From Zantedeschia hybrid cultivar (lineage: Eukaryota; Streptophyta; Magnoliopsida; Alismatales; Araceae): a stretch of 64,000 bases of DNA. Location of the stretch: positions 42,149,980-42,213,979 of the forward strand of contig JARZZO010000004.1 of assembly GCA_030544215.1 (NCBI GenBank). Reading direction: 5' to 3'. Positions within the stretch are counted from its first letter, which is position 1, and the number at the start of each line of letters is the position of its first letter. The position numbers were made by a program, and so were the translations under genes. This document shows, one piece after another, positions 1-12,150 of this stretch. The notes under the pieces are model-generated. The model saw only the letters and a program-made list of their open reading frames with translations, was not told the origin of the DNA and made no database searches.

Positions 1-40
1 GTCTAAGCTAACCATCGTTACGCGATGAGTATAGAGTTGC

Positions 41-170
41 ATGCAGCCCTTGTGGATAGCACAACAAAGCTACATGGTTCCTCTACCCCGATCATATAGG
101 CATCTAATGTCATAACTATAGTTTCTCCTCCCAATTAAACTGGCCTTGTGGATAGCACAACAAACTTGCC
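41..170 (-). repeat. Capped hairpins in leader of element A
   Basis: Two hairpins share the cap TTGTGGATAGCACAA (plus strand), itself a TTGTG/CACAA stem. The first has outer arms ATGCAGC (41-47) and GCTACAT (69-75). The one imperfect position is a G-U wobble in the element's sense RNA but a C-A mismatch on the plus strand. The second, near 135-170, has weaker outer arms. Confidence 0.7.
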
Positions 171-1008
171 TAAAGTGATTCGAATCCTATGACTATAACG
201 ATGATGGACCACGCGGTATGTTCTTAACTACTCGCGTTACGGCTTAGAGTTTATCTGAGGGTATTTAGATAACTTTTATCTTGGTCTCTCCTAGGTGATA
301 GTATAAATATATCGTATATATTTAATAAATACTATACCTGCTTTGATTCATAATCAAAATAAAAATAATACATCTCATACATGTCATTAGTGTGGTCATG
401 GATAGCACAGTGGGTTTGACTGGAGCCAACAGTCAAACGCACACACAATCTAATATAACAATTATATTAGATAATCCTACAAACATAAAGGCAAAGGATC
501 TCCATCTATTCGCCTTCTTGGTTGCAGCTGTGGATCGTCCTCGCTCCTTCCTCGGTTGCCTCCATCATATTACATTTAAATCTAAATTTACATGTAAAGA
601 GAAGAAGGCCTTATGGCGAGTACAAGAGAGAGGGAGGTAGAAGTACATCGGAGTTCGAGAGAAGGAGAGGTACGCAGACCTCTATTTACTAACAATTAAT
701 AAATAACCATACATCCACGATCCACACAATCTATTTATCACAGGAATAATTAAATAAGTGCATATTCATGACCACGGTGTGTTTTAAACAATCCACACAT
801 GATTCAGCGCATCACATGGCTAAAATAAAAGAGTTTTTCAAAATTAAATAATTTTGGCTTTCAAAAAACTGGGTTCCAATCAAAATTGGTATTTGAATTC
901 TTAAAACTCATTTTATTAACTTAATCATGCAATTAAATCAAATTTAAAAGCAATAAAACACACATCACATGTATACACACTCCGAATTAATAAATTCCAG
1001 ATTATTCC

Positions 1009-1590
1009 ATGCAAATTAGAACAATTCTAATAATCTAATACTTAGATTCAAACCCATTAATAATCTAACAATTAGACTATTAATGACTAATCTGACTCTT
1101 AGACTAGTCCAACAAAGTTAATTAATAATTTAACATTTAAATTAATAATCAACCATAACTAATTATTAACTACTAACCTAACACTTAGATTAGTCAATTA
1201 ATGTTAATTATTAATTTAACTCTTAAACCAATAATTAACATTAACTGATTAATAATTAATTAATCTAACTCTTAGATTAGATAATTAAAGTTATTATGAA
1301 TTTAACTATTAAATTAATAACAACAATAATTAAAGAAGGACTATAGATTTAACATTTAAATCAGTCATTAAAGTTAATTATTAATTTAACACTTAAATTA
1401 ATAACTAACTTACAAATAAATTAACAATTAGTTGAAATAATAATTAATAATCTAACTATTAGACTAATAATTATTAATTACTAATTTAACCCTTAAATTA
1501 GTTTAATTAAGGTTAATTATCAGTTTAACATTTAAACCAACAATTAACATTAATAGGTTAACAACTAAATGCTAATCTAAATTATTCAAA
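1009..1590 (-). repeat. AT-rich triloop hairpin array, element A
   Basis: A run of short imperfect palindromes of the type TAATCTAA-nnn-TTAGATTA or TAATTTAA-nnn-TTAAATTA, each with a 3-nt loop. The clearest is 1512-1548: 17-nt arms around a 3-nt loop, fully paired in sense RNA if three G-U pairs are allowed. The C/G and T/A versions of the arms change together. Confidence 0.75.
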
Positions 1591-2454
1591 AATCATCAAT
1601 AAGCCCAATTAAATAATAAATTGAATAATAACTATAAGTTGAAAACAATTTTTGAATTTTAAAATTAAAATTCAATTCATTTTACATTTTAATGGGCTTG
1701 GGGTTTAGGGATTTAAAAAAAAGAAACAGGGTTCAGCCCATTGGCTGAATCAAGGTTCGATAGAGGCTCGAACCAGGGTGAGCCAGGGCTCGATCCCCTG
1801 GCTCAGGCGGCTCAAGCCCCCTTTGGGCTCCCTGGTCGGCCGGTTCAGCCGGTTGGACCGGCTCGGGCCGGCCCACGATCGTCTTCAACTTGACGCCCCT
1901 TCTTTGAAACCCTAGCCCCAAGAGCAACAGGTGTAGGCCGGCGGCTAGGATTTGCAGGGTGCTGGCGGCGGGGCTCCTCCGGCGGCCGACGTCGTCTGGT
2001 CCCGCCGGCAACCCCTCCGACGCCTGCGAGATCGCCGGAGAAGACCCCAACAATGGTCAAGATCCTTCTTATCTTCTTCAAAAAACTACTTTTATGTTTT
2101 TCAAAACCAAGTGTAAAAAGAAGAATAAGGGTCTGATTCGCACCCCCTCATGGCCACTTCGGCGCCGGTGATGACCGGTGAGGTCCCTGGTCATACCAGG
2201 ACCCCCTGGCTTACTTCCCCATCACATGGGGATGTCCTATCGAAGCCTCCATTGACCCTAGTTCTTCATCACATGAAGAACATGAAAACCCCCAAAAAAA
2301 AATTCGAATTTTGCAGAATTATAATAATTAAAATTATTATATAATCTGTGTTCATCGCATGAACACGGATCCAGCAAAGAAAAACAAACTATTGCATGGA
2401 ATAACTCATGAAAATATTAAGTCGGAGAACGAAACGGGACGAGAAATAGTGGAA

Positions 2455-2470
2455 CCTGACTCTGATACCA
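2455..2470 (-). other. Primer-binding site of element A
   Basis: On the minus strand this reads TGGTATCAGAGTCAGG, complementary to the 3' end of initiator tRNA-Met and typical of plant copia elements. It lies one base inside the LTR end (CCCAACA). Confidence 0.9.
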
Positions 2471-2471
2471 C

Positions 2472-3075
2472 TGTTGGGTTCTCTGGTTTCTCCGGATCTC
2501 CCGCGCAGCGGAAATAAAATTAAAAACGGTCATCCGTTCCCATTTCGAAAAATCTAAAAACACGATAATCGGATTATCGGTTCTCACCGTGTGCGGATTT
2601 GAATTCTCAACCGTTCGGTTCCGTCGGTGCGACACCGCAAGCCGCGCAAGCGCCCGGCCTCTAGCGAAGTCCATGCGATCCTCCTCGCGACGGATATCCT
2701 CATGTTTCTTGTTCTTCGTAGTCCACGAAACCTCCGTCGGTCGCCGCAATGATCGCCGCAACGCGCAGACGATTTCCCGTCGAACGGGAGTCGAAGAAGC
2801 GGCGGAGCAAATCTAGATCTTTCTGGGACGCCAGATAGAGAGAGAAATGGAGGAGGGGGGGCTAGGGTTAGTAGTAGTTTGGCCTGCTCAGCCCGTTCGC
2901 TATGTTTTATACTAATTGCGCGATTTTTCATAAAAACCCCTGGTTTGTATAAAACCCACTTATTTATCTATCACCTTGAGAATCATTTGCGTGTGACCCT
3001 CTAGGCCCAATTACCAGTCCAGTTAATGGCCCAACAAGCCCAGTGACTCCTCACTGACTTTATTAATCAATTAAT
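2472..3075 (-). mobile_element. Element A, 5' LTR, promoter-distal part
   Basis: This is the 3' portion of the LTR in element orientation, ending in CCCAACA at 2472. It matches the end of the complete 1553-bp LTR of element D (54694-56246), including the AGAGGGTCACACGC block. It stops at 3075, where element B is inserted; the rest of the LTR resumes at 12151. Confidence 0.85.
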
Positions 3076-4661
3076 TGTTAGGAATCGTCTAGAACGCAGC
3101 GGAAAATAAAATCGATTCCATTGTATCGGTTGCTGGGATCGTAAAATGGACATTAAAATAAAGGCGGGAAGAACGGTTCTTCACCTTTGCGGGGTTTCGA
3201 ATCTCCCGTGGATGATTCCGACTCGGTAATCGCGCACGCGCACGATCTCTAGAGGTATCCACACGAGCTCCCGCTGCAGACGCGATTTCCTTCTCGACTT
3301 GAGTGCTCCGACCAGATCTCAAATCCACCATGCGCGGAGAGAGATAGATCTACTCCAAGAGAGAGAGAAGGAGAGAGAGAGAGGAGATAGAGAATCTGGG
3401 GTGTAAAATTCGTCCAACCAAGTTTTTACCCCTCCCCTTTGGCCCTCCTTATATAGAAATAAGGATAAGCACAATGATTAATCCTCATGATTATCCAAGA
3501 GTTTGGCCTTGGATAATTCTCCATTAAATCTTCATGTTTATCCTGCGGCTTTTCATAAACACCCAGATAAGCATGAAATTTAACGTCTCTCACCGTATGA
3601 CGAGAACTCTTATGTGTGTGACCCACTAGGCCCAAATATCAGTCCGGTTGCAGGCCCATTAAACTTAGAACTGTTTCTTGAGTTTAATATTTATTAATTA
3701 ACATTTAAACATCATATGTTAAATGATTAATTTAATAAACAAGTGAATTATCATCTGATGATGAATTCACTCGGCCTTCTGATCATGAACAGCACCAAAC
3801 ACTACCTCATGATCCCAGAAGATATAAGGGATACTGTTCCCTTTAATTGAACCTTTTCGTATGCAGATGCCGCACAGATATAATCCTTCACTCATGCAAT
3901 GTCCCAATAACGCAAGGGTATGGTTTTATAGTCAAACCCTCTATCGCATTATCTAGATGGATTCCAGTACACAGTTAATATCTAGGAAGACATCTCTTTC
4001 ATTTGACCATGGCCAGGATTTCTGTGTACACATCCATAGGACATTCTCTCTCCAGTCTTATACTAAGAGTGAGTGATCCCTTGTTGTTCACTCAATTACC
4101 TTTGCAAGCTTTCCACTGTATCTGAAAGACTGATTATGGTGGACTTAATGGTTAGAGTCCACAAGTCAGAGAATCAAGATACAATGGTCCACAAATAAGG
4201 TATCATTGGTGACTCAGGTCAAAGGACAAACTGTGCTACTGCAACGATTGAATTCCCTAGTTGACTAATAGGTATAATTACCATCTAGGAATTCTTATTT
4301 GGGTCTGTTCAGTGAACTCATTCTCTAATGAGCACCCACATATTTGTCTTAGTGTCACCACACGAGTGAATGTGAGATCATTCACCCTCATCACATGAGC
4401 AGATATAACTTGTGTCGATCTTATCGGATATTTAATGTCCATCTCAAATATCCTATGATCGAGAACTGTTTAAGACAATTGACTGAGAATATTGATCTCA
4501 CTATCATGATCTCATCATGATTCAATATCCTATACATTTGTCTATGGACCTTCATTACGATAGTTAATTTGCGAGAACTATAAATGAAGAAATGATTGCC
4601 TTTATTAATAATTTGAACTAGAATGTACAATGATTGGCTTTGAGGCCACCCAATTCTAACA
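3076..4661 (-). repeat. 3' LTR of element B
   Basis: 1586 bp with TGTTAG...CCTAACA ends in element orientation. It is followed on its inner side by the polypurine tract. It is the complete LTR of this copy and the reference for judging what the 5' LTR at 11027-12139 has lost, about 0.45 kb. Confidence 0.9.
3450..3455 (-). promoter_or_regulatory. Putative LTR TATA box (element B)
   Basis: TATATA in a block (TATATAAGGAGGGC on the minus strand) conserved in all four B-type LTRs. Position and conservation suggest the Pol II promoter of the LTR. No transcript evidence is available. Confidence 0.5.
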
Positions 4662-4671
4662 TTCTCCCACT
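4662..4671 (-). other. Polypurine tract of element B
   Basis: Minus strand AGTGGGAGAA directly abuts the 3' LTR. It would prime plus-strand DNA synthesis. Confidence 0.8.
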
Positions 4672-4675
4672 TGGA

Positions 4676-7675
4676 CTATAGCCAATCACCTATGTGTCTA
4701 AGTCCCACAGACTTATGGTGACGTTCTAAATTGTTTTGAGACAATGGCTTAGTCAAGGGATCTGCTACATTATCTTCAGATGAGACTTTCTCAACTACTA
4801 TATCTCCTCGGGCGATGATCTCACGAATTAGATGAAATCGTCTCAGAATGTGCTTTGACTTCTGATGTGATCTTGGCTCCTTCGCTTGAGCTATTGCCCC
4901 ATTGTTGTTACACAATAATGGAACATGATCTAAAATGCTTGGAACTACTCCAAGTGCTGAGATGTACTTCTTCATCCAAACCGCCTCCTTGGCCGCTTCA
5001 GCTGCAGCAATGTATTCTGCTTCGGTCGTCGAATCTGCAGTTGTTTCTTGTTTGGAACTTTTCCAACTTACTGTACAACCATTTAACATGAATATAATTC
5101 CAGACATGGATTTGCTATCATCCATATCCGATTGGAAACTCGAGTCAGTAAACCCTCGAAGTTCCAAGTCGTTTCCTCCATAGACGAGAAATAGATCCTT
5201 AGTCCTTCTCAAGTATCTAAGGATGCATTTCACCGCCTTCCAGTGTTCTTCACCTGGATCAGCCTGATATCTACTAGTGACACTTAGTGGGTGTGCCACA
5301 TCAAGCCTAGTACATAGCATTGCATACATGATAGATCCTATTGCCGAGGCATAAGGAACTCTATCTATGTATGCTTTCTCTTCAGGTGTCTTGGGAGACA
5401 TTTCTTTAGAGAGATAAATTCCATGCCTCATTGGAACGAGGCCTCTCTTGGAATTTTCCATGCCAACCTTTTGACTATGGTATCTATGTACATAGATTGG
5501 GATAAGCCAAGCATCCTTTTGGACCTATCTCTATAGGTCCTTATTCCCAGAATATAAGATGCTTCTCCCAAATCTTTCATGGAGAAGTTTTTAGATAACC
5601 AAGACTTTACTGATGAAAACATTCCTACATCATTCCCAATGAGTAGAATGTCATCAACGTAAAGTACTAAAAAGGTAACTGCGCTCCTACTAGCCTTTTT
5701 GTATACACAAGGTTCATCTTCATTCTTAATGAAGTCATAAGATTTGATTGCTTCATCAAATCTTAAGTTCCAAGTTCGAGATGCCTGCTTTAATGCATAG
5801 ATGGATCTTTGCAGCTTGCATACCTTGCTTGAATGCTCTTTGGAAGTGAATCCTTTAGGTTGTATCATATACACCTCTTCTTGAAGGTTCCCGTTAAGGA
5901 ATGCTGTTTTCACATCCATTTCCCATATTTCATAATCATAGAATGCGGCAATAGCAAGAAGTATTCTGATTGACTTAATCATGGCAACTGGAGAAAAAGT
6001 TTCGTCATAGTCAATGCCTTGCCTTTGACGATATCATTTTGCTACCAGCCTTGCCTTGTATGCGTCAATCTGTCCATCTGCCCCGATCTTTCTTTTAAAG
6101 ATTCATTTACTGCCAATAGGTACTATACCTTCTGGCAGATCAACCAAGTTCTAAACTTGGTTGGCATACATGGACTGAATTTCAGAATTCATTTCCTCTT
6201 GCCATTTTTCTGATTCTTGACTATTTATGGCTTCTTGGTAGGTTTGAGGATCATCATTCATTTAAGTGCACTTTTGGTTTGCCATCATCGATATGTCCAA
6301 CATATCTTTCAGGCTGCTTAGGCACTCTACCTGATCTGCGAACCTTTTGTGTATCATCTTGAACAAGTTCTTGAGTCAATGGTTCAGTAGATGAACTAGT
6401 GTTGATTTGTGAGTCTAGAATTTCTTCCAGTTCTATCTTGCTCCCACTGTCTTCTTTTAAAATATATTCTTTCTCTAAGAAGATAGCTCTTTTTGCGACA
6501 AACACCCTTTGATCGCTGGGCTGATAGAAATAATATCCAAAACTCTCTTTTGGATATCACACAAATCTACATTTCTCTATCCTGGAATCCAGTTTGTCTG
6601 GATCATGTCTTTTGACATGTGCAGGACAACCCCAGACTCTAACATGCTTAAAGTCTGATTTCTTTCCTTTTCATATCTCATATGGAGTGGAAGATACTGA
6701 CTTACTGGGAACTTTGTTCAACAGATATGCAGCAGTCAAAAGTGCATATCCTCATAAAGAGATTGGAAGTTTGGCATAACTCATCATTGATCGTACCATA
6801 TCTAATAGAGTACGATTTCTCCTTTCCGATACACCATTTAATTGTGGTGTATAGGGAGGAGTCCACTGAGGCAAAATAGCATTATCCTTAAGATATTCTG
6901 TGAATTCTGTACTTAAGTATTCACCACCTCGATCTGATCGAAGAGTTTTGATACTCTTTCCAGTCTGGTTCTCAACTTCATTTTTAAACTCTTTAAATTT
7001 CTCAAAGACTTCTGACTTATATTTCATTAAATATATGTAGCCATATCTTGAGAAATCATCTGTAAATAAAACAAAGTATGAGTAACCACCCATAGCATTA
7101 GTGGACATTGGACCACATACATCACTATGTATTAGTTCCAATAAGTCCTTAGCTCTTTCTCCATGTCCTGAAAACGGAGCTTTGGTCATTTTTCCCATGA
7201 GACAAGCTTCACAGGTTGTAAATGATTCATAATCAAATGGATCAAGATATCTATTCTTTTGCAACGTAATGATCCTGTTCTCATTTATATGACCTAGCCT
7301 ACAATGCCAAATGTACGATTTATTCACATCCTTATCTAAGCGTTCAATAGATTTATTTACCAGACAAACATCATATGAAATATCAAGTAAATATAATCCA
7401 TTCAATAAATATCCGGAAGCAAACAATTTGTCTCCTTGATAAATGGAACAACCTTTATTCTCTAGTTTCATAGAATATCCTTGTCTATCTAAACATGAAA
7501 TATATATGATATTCCTAATAATGGTCGGAACATAATAACAATCTATCAGTTCCAATGAGTCTCCTGATGGCATCTGAAGTCTTGCTGTCCCCACAGCTAA
7601 CGCAGCAACTTTTGCTCCATTCCCGAGCCTCAGATCCACGTCTCCGCGGTTCAATCTTCTTTTACTTGTTAGCAC
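4676..7675 (-). pseudogene. Element B pol: protease, integrase, RT, RNase H (broken)
   Basis: Copia order protease-integrase-RT-RNase H is legible in fragments. 7675-6752 holds the rest of protease, the zinc-binding HHCC pre-integrase part (WHCRLGHI ... CEACLMGK) and the integrase core with HSDVCG, SDRGGEY and SERRNRT. 6505-6254 is the linker to RT. 5982-5428 is RT with MDVKTAFLNG and the catalytic LYVDDILLIG. 5461-4676 is the end of RT plus RNase H (TTEAEYIAA). Against sister B2, disruptions include TGG-to-TGA in LPISLW, TGG-to-TGA in YEIW, a stop replacing glycine in KGYRQ and small indels near 6260. It cannot encode a full polyprotein, and it overlaps nothing else. Confidence 0.9.
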
Positions 7676-8602
7676 CTAAAAGTTATTGCAGATATGAGAA
7701 ACAGATCCAGTATCTAATACCCAGGATGTTGATTCTCTATAAGACAAGTTAAGATCGATCATGAGTATACCTGAAGCTTCACCAAGCTTCTCCTTTGCTT
7801 TTTCTGCTAGATAAATCTTGCAGTTTCTCTTCCAATGACCTTCGTTATGGCAGTGGAAACACTGACCTTTATCATTGACTTTAGCTTTGTCCTTTTGAAC
7901 CGCCGGTTTGCTTTTCACTAGCTTCTTAGGCTTACCTTTCTTAAAGGTCTGTCCAGCTTTTCTTTTCTTGTTGGTCTTACCAACAAGCATTACATTTGAC
8001 TTGTCTTTCTGGATAGTGCCTTCTGCTGTCTTCAACATGTTGAGCAGCACAGCCAATGTAACTTCAATTTTATTTATATTGAAGTTGATAATGAATTGTG
8101 AAAATGAATCTGGAAGGGACTGTAGGATTAAGTCGATGCTCAGGTCATTGTTCATAACAAAGCCGAGCACTGCAAGCCTCTCAATCCATTCTATCATCTT
8201 GACCACATAAGTTTGCACAGATGTGCCCTCGCTCATTCTGGTCCTGAACAATTTCTTAGATATCTCATATCTTTCTGTTCTGGATTGTTCACCAAACAAC
8301 TCTTGTAGGTGATTCAAAATGGTCTTAGGTTCTATGTTATCATGTTGTCGCTGCAGTTCATTGTTCATTGAACCAAGCGTATAACACTGGACTTTGACAG
8401 AGTCCTCCTTCCAATTTTCATACATCATTAATTCATCCTCGTTAGCGTTTTCACCGAGTTGTATTGGATCTGGTTGATCTAGGACATAGGCTAGCTTTTC
8501 ACACCTGAGGACAATCTTCAGGTTGCGTAACCAGTCAATGTAATTAGGTCCCGTGAGTTTGTTTGCATCAAGTATGCAACGAAGGGGGTTAGGTGACGAC
8601 AT
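7676..8602 (-). pseudogene. Element B gag with start of protease
   Basis: A 308-codon frame starts with MSSPNPLRCILDANKLTGPN, the usual copia Gag opening of this clade. Residues 1-200 are the capsid-like region, 201-245 is a lysine-rich linker, a CX2CX4HX4C zinc knuckle spans residues 248-261 (RNA binding), and the protease active site DTG is at 297-299. The frame ends at a TAG where the sister copy B2 reads through with CAG. Gag would package the element RNA, but as it stands the stop separates Gag from the rest of protease and pol. The start codon lies 81 nt after a conserved three-way junction in the leader. Confidence 0.9.
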
Positions 8603-8682
8603 AGCGACCTACATGGAAATATATAAAAATGAGCAGATAGTTCTTAAAATCATATTTAGGACTTTTAATCTTGATTTATGCT

Positions 8683-9090
8683 CCCACTATTTTTCGGCGA
8701 TCTGTATGACCCTCTAATATACAGAACGGGAGATTCCCGTGATCTCCTAGTGGGGATCAGAATCCTTCGGGCATCATGCATATGACCTTGTGGTAGCACA
8801 ACAAATCACATCAAGTCCCTTAGGCAGTCAACTCTTGACAGTTGCAACATTTGCAATCTCCGATCGATTTAACCCCTGAATCAGAATGACCTTGTGGTAG
8901 CACAACAAATCAAATGATTCAGTTAAGTTTATCCATCATTACTTAGATGACATGAATTCATAGTGTAATCCTTGTGGTAGCACAACAAAACTACACTATT
9001 TGTCCATTTACCTTAATGACATCACATGTCGTAGACCTAGGTTAATTTCTAAATCAAATAGACCTTGTGGTAGCACAACAAATCCATTTG
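8683..9090 (-). repeat. Structured leader of element B: junction and four capped hairpins
   Basis: The three-way junction is 8683-8755: closing arms CCCACTA/TAGTGGG around a GGAGAT/AATCTCC hairpin and a CTGTAT/ATACAG hairpin. Capped hairpins follow at 8780-8811, 8878-8920, 8960-8999 and 9055-9090. All carry CTTGTGGTAGCACAAC, and each has different outer arms (for example ATAGTGTA/TACACTAT, and CAAATGGA/TCTATTTG in sense). Spacing is about 80-100 nt. Confidence 0.75.
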
Positions 9091-11009
9091 AGATAAGAAT
9101 TATCCTAAGATCTATAATGATGGTGGGTTATGTGGATTATTCTGAATATCTCACGTTTACAACTTAAACTTTAAAAGAGGGTTTTGAGTTGATTTATAAA
9201 AATCGTGCTATCAATAGTATTTCGATTTGAAGTATCATTATACTTAATAGAAATATATATATGATAGCATAGACTATAAATATCACATATATGCAGAAAC
9301 ATTAAATGGGGATGATCATGGATTGCTTAAGCTACTATGGAATCATCGGAGCCAAACGATGATCCATAATAGGATCCTAATGTGAAAACAGCAACACTGG
9401 TTCCATTTGATGCGAGTCCTTCCTCCAGAGGTGTCTTCAGAAGATCCCGTCCTCTAAACGTAATCCGAAACATTTAAATATGAAATTCAGGACTCGCAGG
9501 TCCAAAAATGTATATTTAAACAATTAGAAACCTTGATCTCACCAAGAGGAGTACAATCTTATAGGAAGGTAGAGAGTACATCTGGATTAAGAGAGAGGAG
9601 GACACGCAGGTCCTATTTAAAATACCAAATGAATTAAGCATCGCATTTATTCACATCATTCATCACATGAAAATACTAAGTCCATGATCATCCCATCATA
9701 AAACACATCACATGCATCACAATCATCACATAATTGCAGTTTGGTATTAAATTTTATAAATATAAAATTATAATACCAATAAGTTTTCGAAATAACATTA
9801 ATTTCAACATAATCAATAATATTCAAACCATTATTGACAAATTAACTAACTAAACCATTCAGTTAATCTAAATCTTAATTCAAACAATTTGAACAGTAGA
9901 ATATAATCAAGTTATGCATAAAATCAGTTTAAAATATTTTTAAACTAATTAATTTAACAGGGAAATTAATTATCTGAAACAATTTTAAATAATTAACTAA
10001 CACCCTATTAATAATAAAGTCCTTTAATTGAATAACAGTTATTAAACACTTTAATAAGCTGTTAATAATCATAAAAATAATTAATAACAATTATTAATTA
10101 TTCCTATAATTTTACTGTTTTAAAAATTTTTTAAAACGGGCTTAAATGGGCTTAAAATGGGCTAATAAAGGGTTTAATGGGGTTTTAACAGTTATTAAAA
10201 TAATTTTTAATAAATATTAGAAATAGGCCCAGCCCATTAGGGCCCAAATGGTCCGGGCCAGGGCCCTGGCTCGGCCAGGGTCGAGCTCTGGCTCGGCCAG
10301 GGGGTCTGGCCCAGCCAGACCCGAGCCTTGGCTCGGCCAGGGTCGAACCCTGGCTCAGCCAGGGGTCCGGACCGGCCCCCACCCGGTCCGACCGGGTCGG
10401 GACCGGGCGGTCCGGCCGTTCCTTCCCCAGCTGACCGAGCCCCAAACCTGCAACCCTAATATGCAGCAGACCGGCGGCGGTTGTAGGGCAGGGGCGCCGG
10501 CGGCCACCCACCCGGCGGCCACCCCGGCCACGCCGGCAGTGCCCCCGGCGCCGGCGACATGCCCGGTGTCGGCAGGGCCGCCGTCGACCTCCAATGGGGA
10601 GAAAATCAAGCCCAAAACCCCCCTAAAAATCTGATTTTTGCAGGGTTTTAAATCCGGGTTTGGGCTCGATTTTCAGGACCTCCAAGGGCACTCCGGCGCC
10701 GATCATGGTGACCGGTGGATAGAGGTGACTATCCTCTATGGATTCGGAGTCTCGGCCGGCCATCCCAACGCTTGGGAAGCCGATTGAAGCCGCCGAAAAC
10801 ACCCCGTTCATCGTCCCACGAAGAACTCCGAAAAACCCAAATAAAATCCGAAAAATTACAGAAAAATAATCAAATTGTTTGTGTTCATCATATGAACACA
10901 ATTATGTCATTTTTAATCGGATTAAACGCAAGAACACGTACAATACGGGTTCTTCACGCATAACGAGAAAAACACGCAAAATGATGCCGTTTTACGACCG
11001 AACCAGTAA
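9091..11009 (-). mobile_element. Element B leader, upstream part
   Basis: Non-coding and alignable with B2 (24032-25977). It holds a TTGGCTCC-loop hairpin at 9337-9367, a purine-rich block (about 9560-9605), AT-rich sequence (about 9720-10210) and a GC-rich palindromic block (10255-10400) made of CCTGGC/GCCAGG units. Several GC-rich ORFs cross the palindromes on both strands but are not conserved, so I treat them as chance. Confidence 0.75.
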
Positions 11010-11025
11010 CCTGGCTCTGATACCA
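11010..11025 (-). other. Primer-binding site of element B
   Basis: Minus strand TGGTATCAGAGCCAGG, an initiator tRNA-Met match, one base from the LTR end. Confidence 0.9.
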
Positions 11026-11026
11026 T

Positions 11027-12139
11027 TGTTAGGAATCGTCTAGAACGCAGCGGAAAATAAAATCGATTCCATTGTATCGGTTGCTGGGATCGTAAAACGG
11101 ACATTAAAATAAACGCGGGAAGAACGGTTCTTTACCTTTTCGGGGTTTCGAATCTCCCGTGGATGATTCCGACTCGGTAATCGCGCACGCGCACAATCTC
11201 TAGAGGTATCCACACGAGTTCCCGCTGCAGACGCGATTTCCTCTTCGACTTGAGTGCTCCGACCAGATCTCAAATCCACCATGCGTAGAGAGAGATAGAT
11301 CCACTCCAAGAGAGAGAGAAGGAGAGAGAGAGAGGAGATAGAGAATCTGGGGTGTAAAATTCGTCCAACCAACTTTTTACCCCTCCCCTTTTGCCCTCCT
11401 TATATAGAAATAAGGATAAGCACAAGGATTAATCCTCATGATTATCCAAGAGTTTGGCCTTGGATAATTCTCCATTAAATCTTCATGTTTATCCTGCGGC
11501 TTTTCATAAAAACCCAGATAAGCATGAAATTTAACGTCTCTCACCGTCTGACGAGAACTCTTATGTGTGTGACCCACTAGGCCCATATATTAGTCCGGTT
11601 GCAGGCCCATTAAACTTAGAACTGTTTCTTGAGTTTAATATTTATTAATTAACATTTAAACATCATATGTTAAATGATTAATTTAATAAACAAGTGGATT
11701 ATCATCTGATGATTAATTCACTCGGCCTTCTGATCATGAACAGCACCAAACACTACCTCATGATCCCAGAAGATATAAGGGATACTGTTCCCTTTAATTG
11801 AACCTTTCCGTCTGCAGATGCCGCACAGATATAATCCTTCACTCATGCAATGTCCCAATAACGCAAGGGTATGGTTTTATAGTCAAACCCTCTATCGCAT
11901 TATCTAGATGGATTCCAGTACACAGTTAATATCTAGAAAGACATCTCTTTCATTTGACCCTGGCCAGGGATTTCTGTGTACACATCCATAGGACATTCTC
12001 TCTCCAGTCTTATACCAAAAGTGAGTGATCCCTTGTTGTTCACTCAATTACCTTCGCAAGCTTTCCACTGTATCTGAAAGACCGATTATGGTGGACTTAA
12101 TGGTTAGAGTCCACAAGTCAGAGAATCAAGATACAATGG
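11027..12139 (-). repeat. 5' LTR of element B, truncated
   Basis: Matches the 3' LTR 3076-4661 from its TGTTAGGAATCG end up to ATACAATGG at 12139, then stops. The outer part of the LTR is missing. The break is joined to element A's LTR through a short filler at 12140-12150. Confidence 0.9.
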
Positions 12140-12150
12140 AAGGTATCGGG
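12140..12150. other. Templated filler at a deletion junction
   Basis: The bases around this joint read GGAAGGTATCGGG (12138-12150), and the same 13 bases occur at 12198-12210 in the adjoining LTR. Neither parental LTR has them at this position. This looks like a copied filler from repair synthesis during end joining. Confidence 0.65.

Larger units (their letters stand above)
1..2471 (-). mobile_element. Element A, 5' leader fragment (Ty1/copia)
   Basis: Non-coding leader of a minus-strand copia element, running from its primer-binding site at 2455-2470 to the window edge. Its gag lies outside the window. From the PBS outward it holds a GC-rich stretch with CCAGG/CCTGG dyads (about 1740-2240), an AT-rich array of small palindromes (about 1009-1590), conserved pyrimidine and purine blocks (about 530-680), a GTTTGACTG/CAGTCAAAC hairpin (near 413-450) and two capped hairpins (41-75 and about 135-170). 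The same order occurs in D, E, E2 and C. I see no conserved reading frame; the short ORFs here are chance. Confidence 0.8.
3076..12139 (-). mobile_element. Element B, Ty1/copia retrotransposon, truncated 5' LTR
   Basis: Minus-strand copia element nested in the LTR of element A. Parts in element order: truncated 5' LTR (11027-12139), PBS (11010-11025), leader (8603-11009), gag-pol with stops (4676-8602), polypurine tract (4662-4671) and 3' LTR (3076-4661). It is a sister of B2, alignable by eye over nearly its whole length. The base sequence left of it is TTAAT, but the matching right-hand target duplication was lost with the outer part of the 5' LTR. Confidence 0.9.

Noticed and set aside
8780..9090. 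Regularly spaced identical repeats resembling a CRISPR array
   Set aside because: Plant nuclear DNA inside a retrotransposon leader, only four repeats, flanks that pair with each other, no cas genes, and the same array in six related elements.
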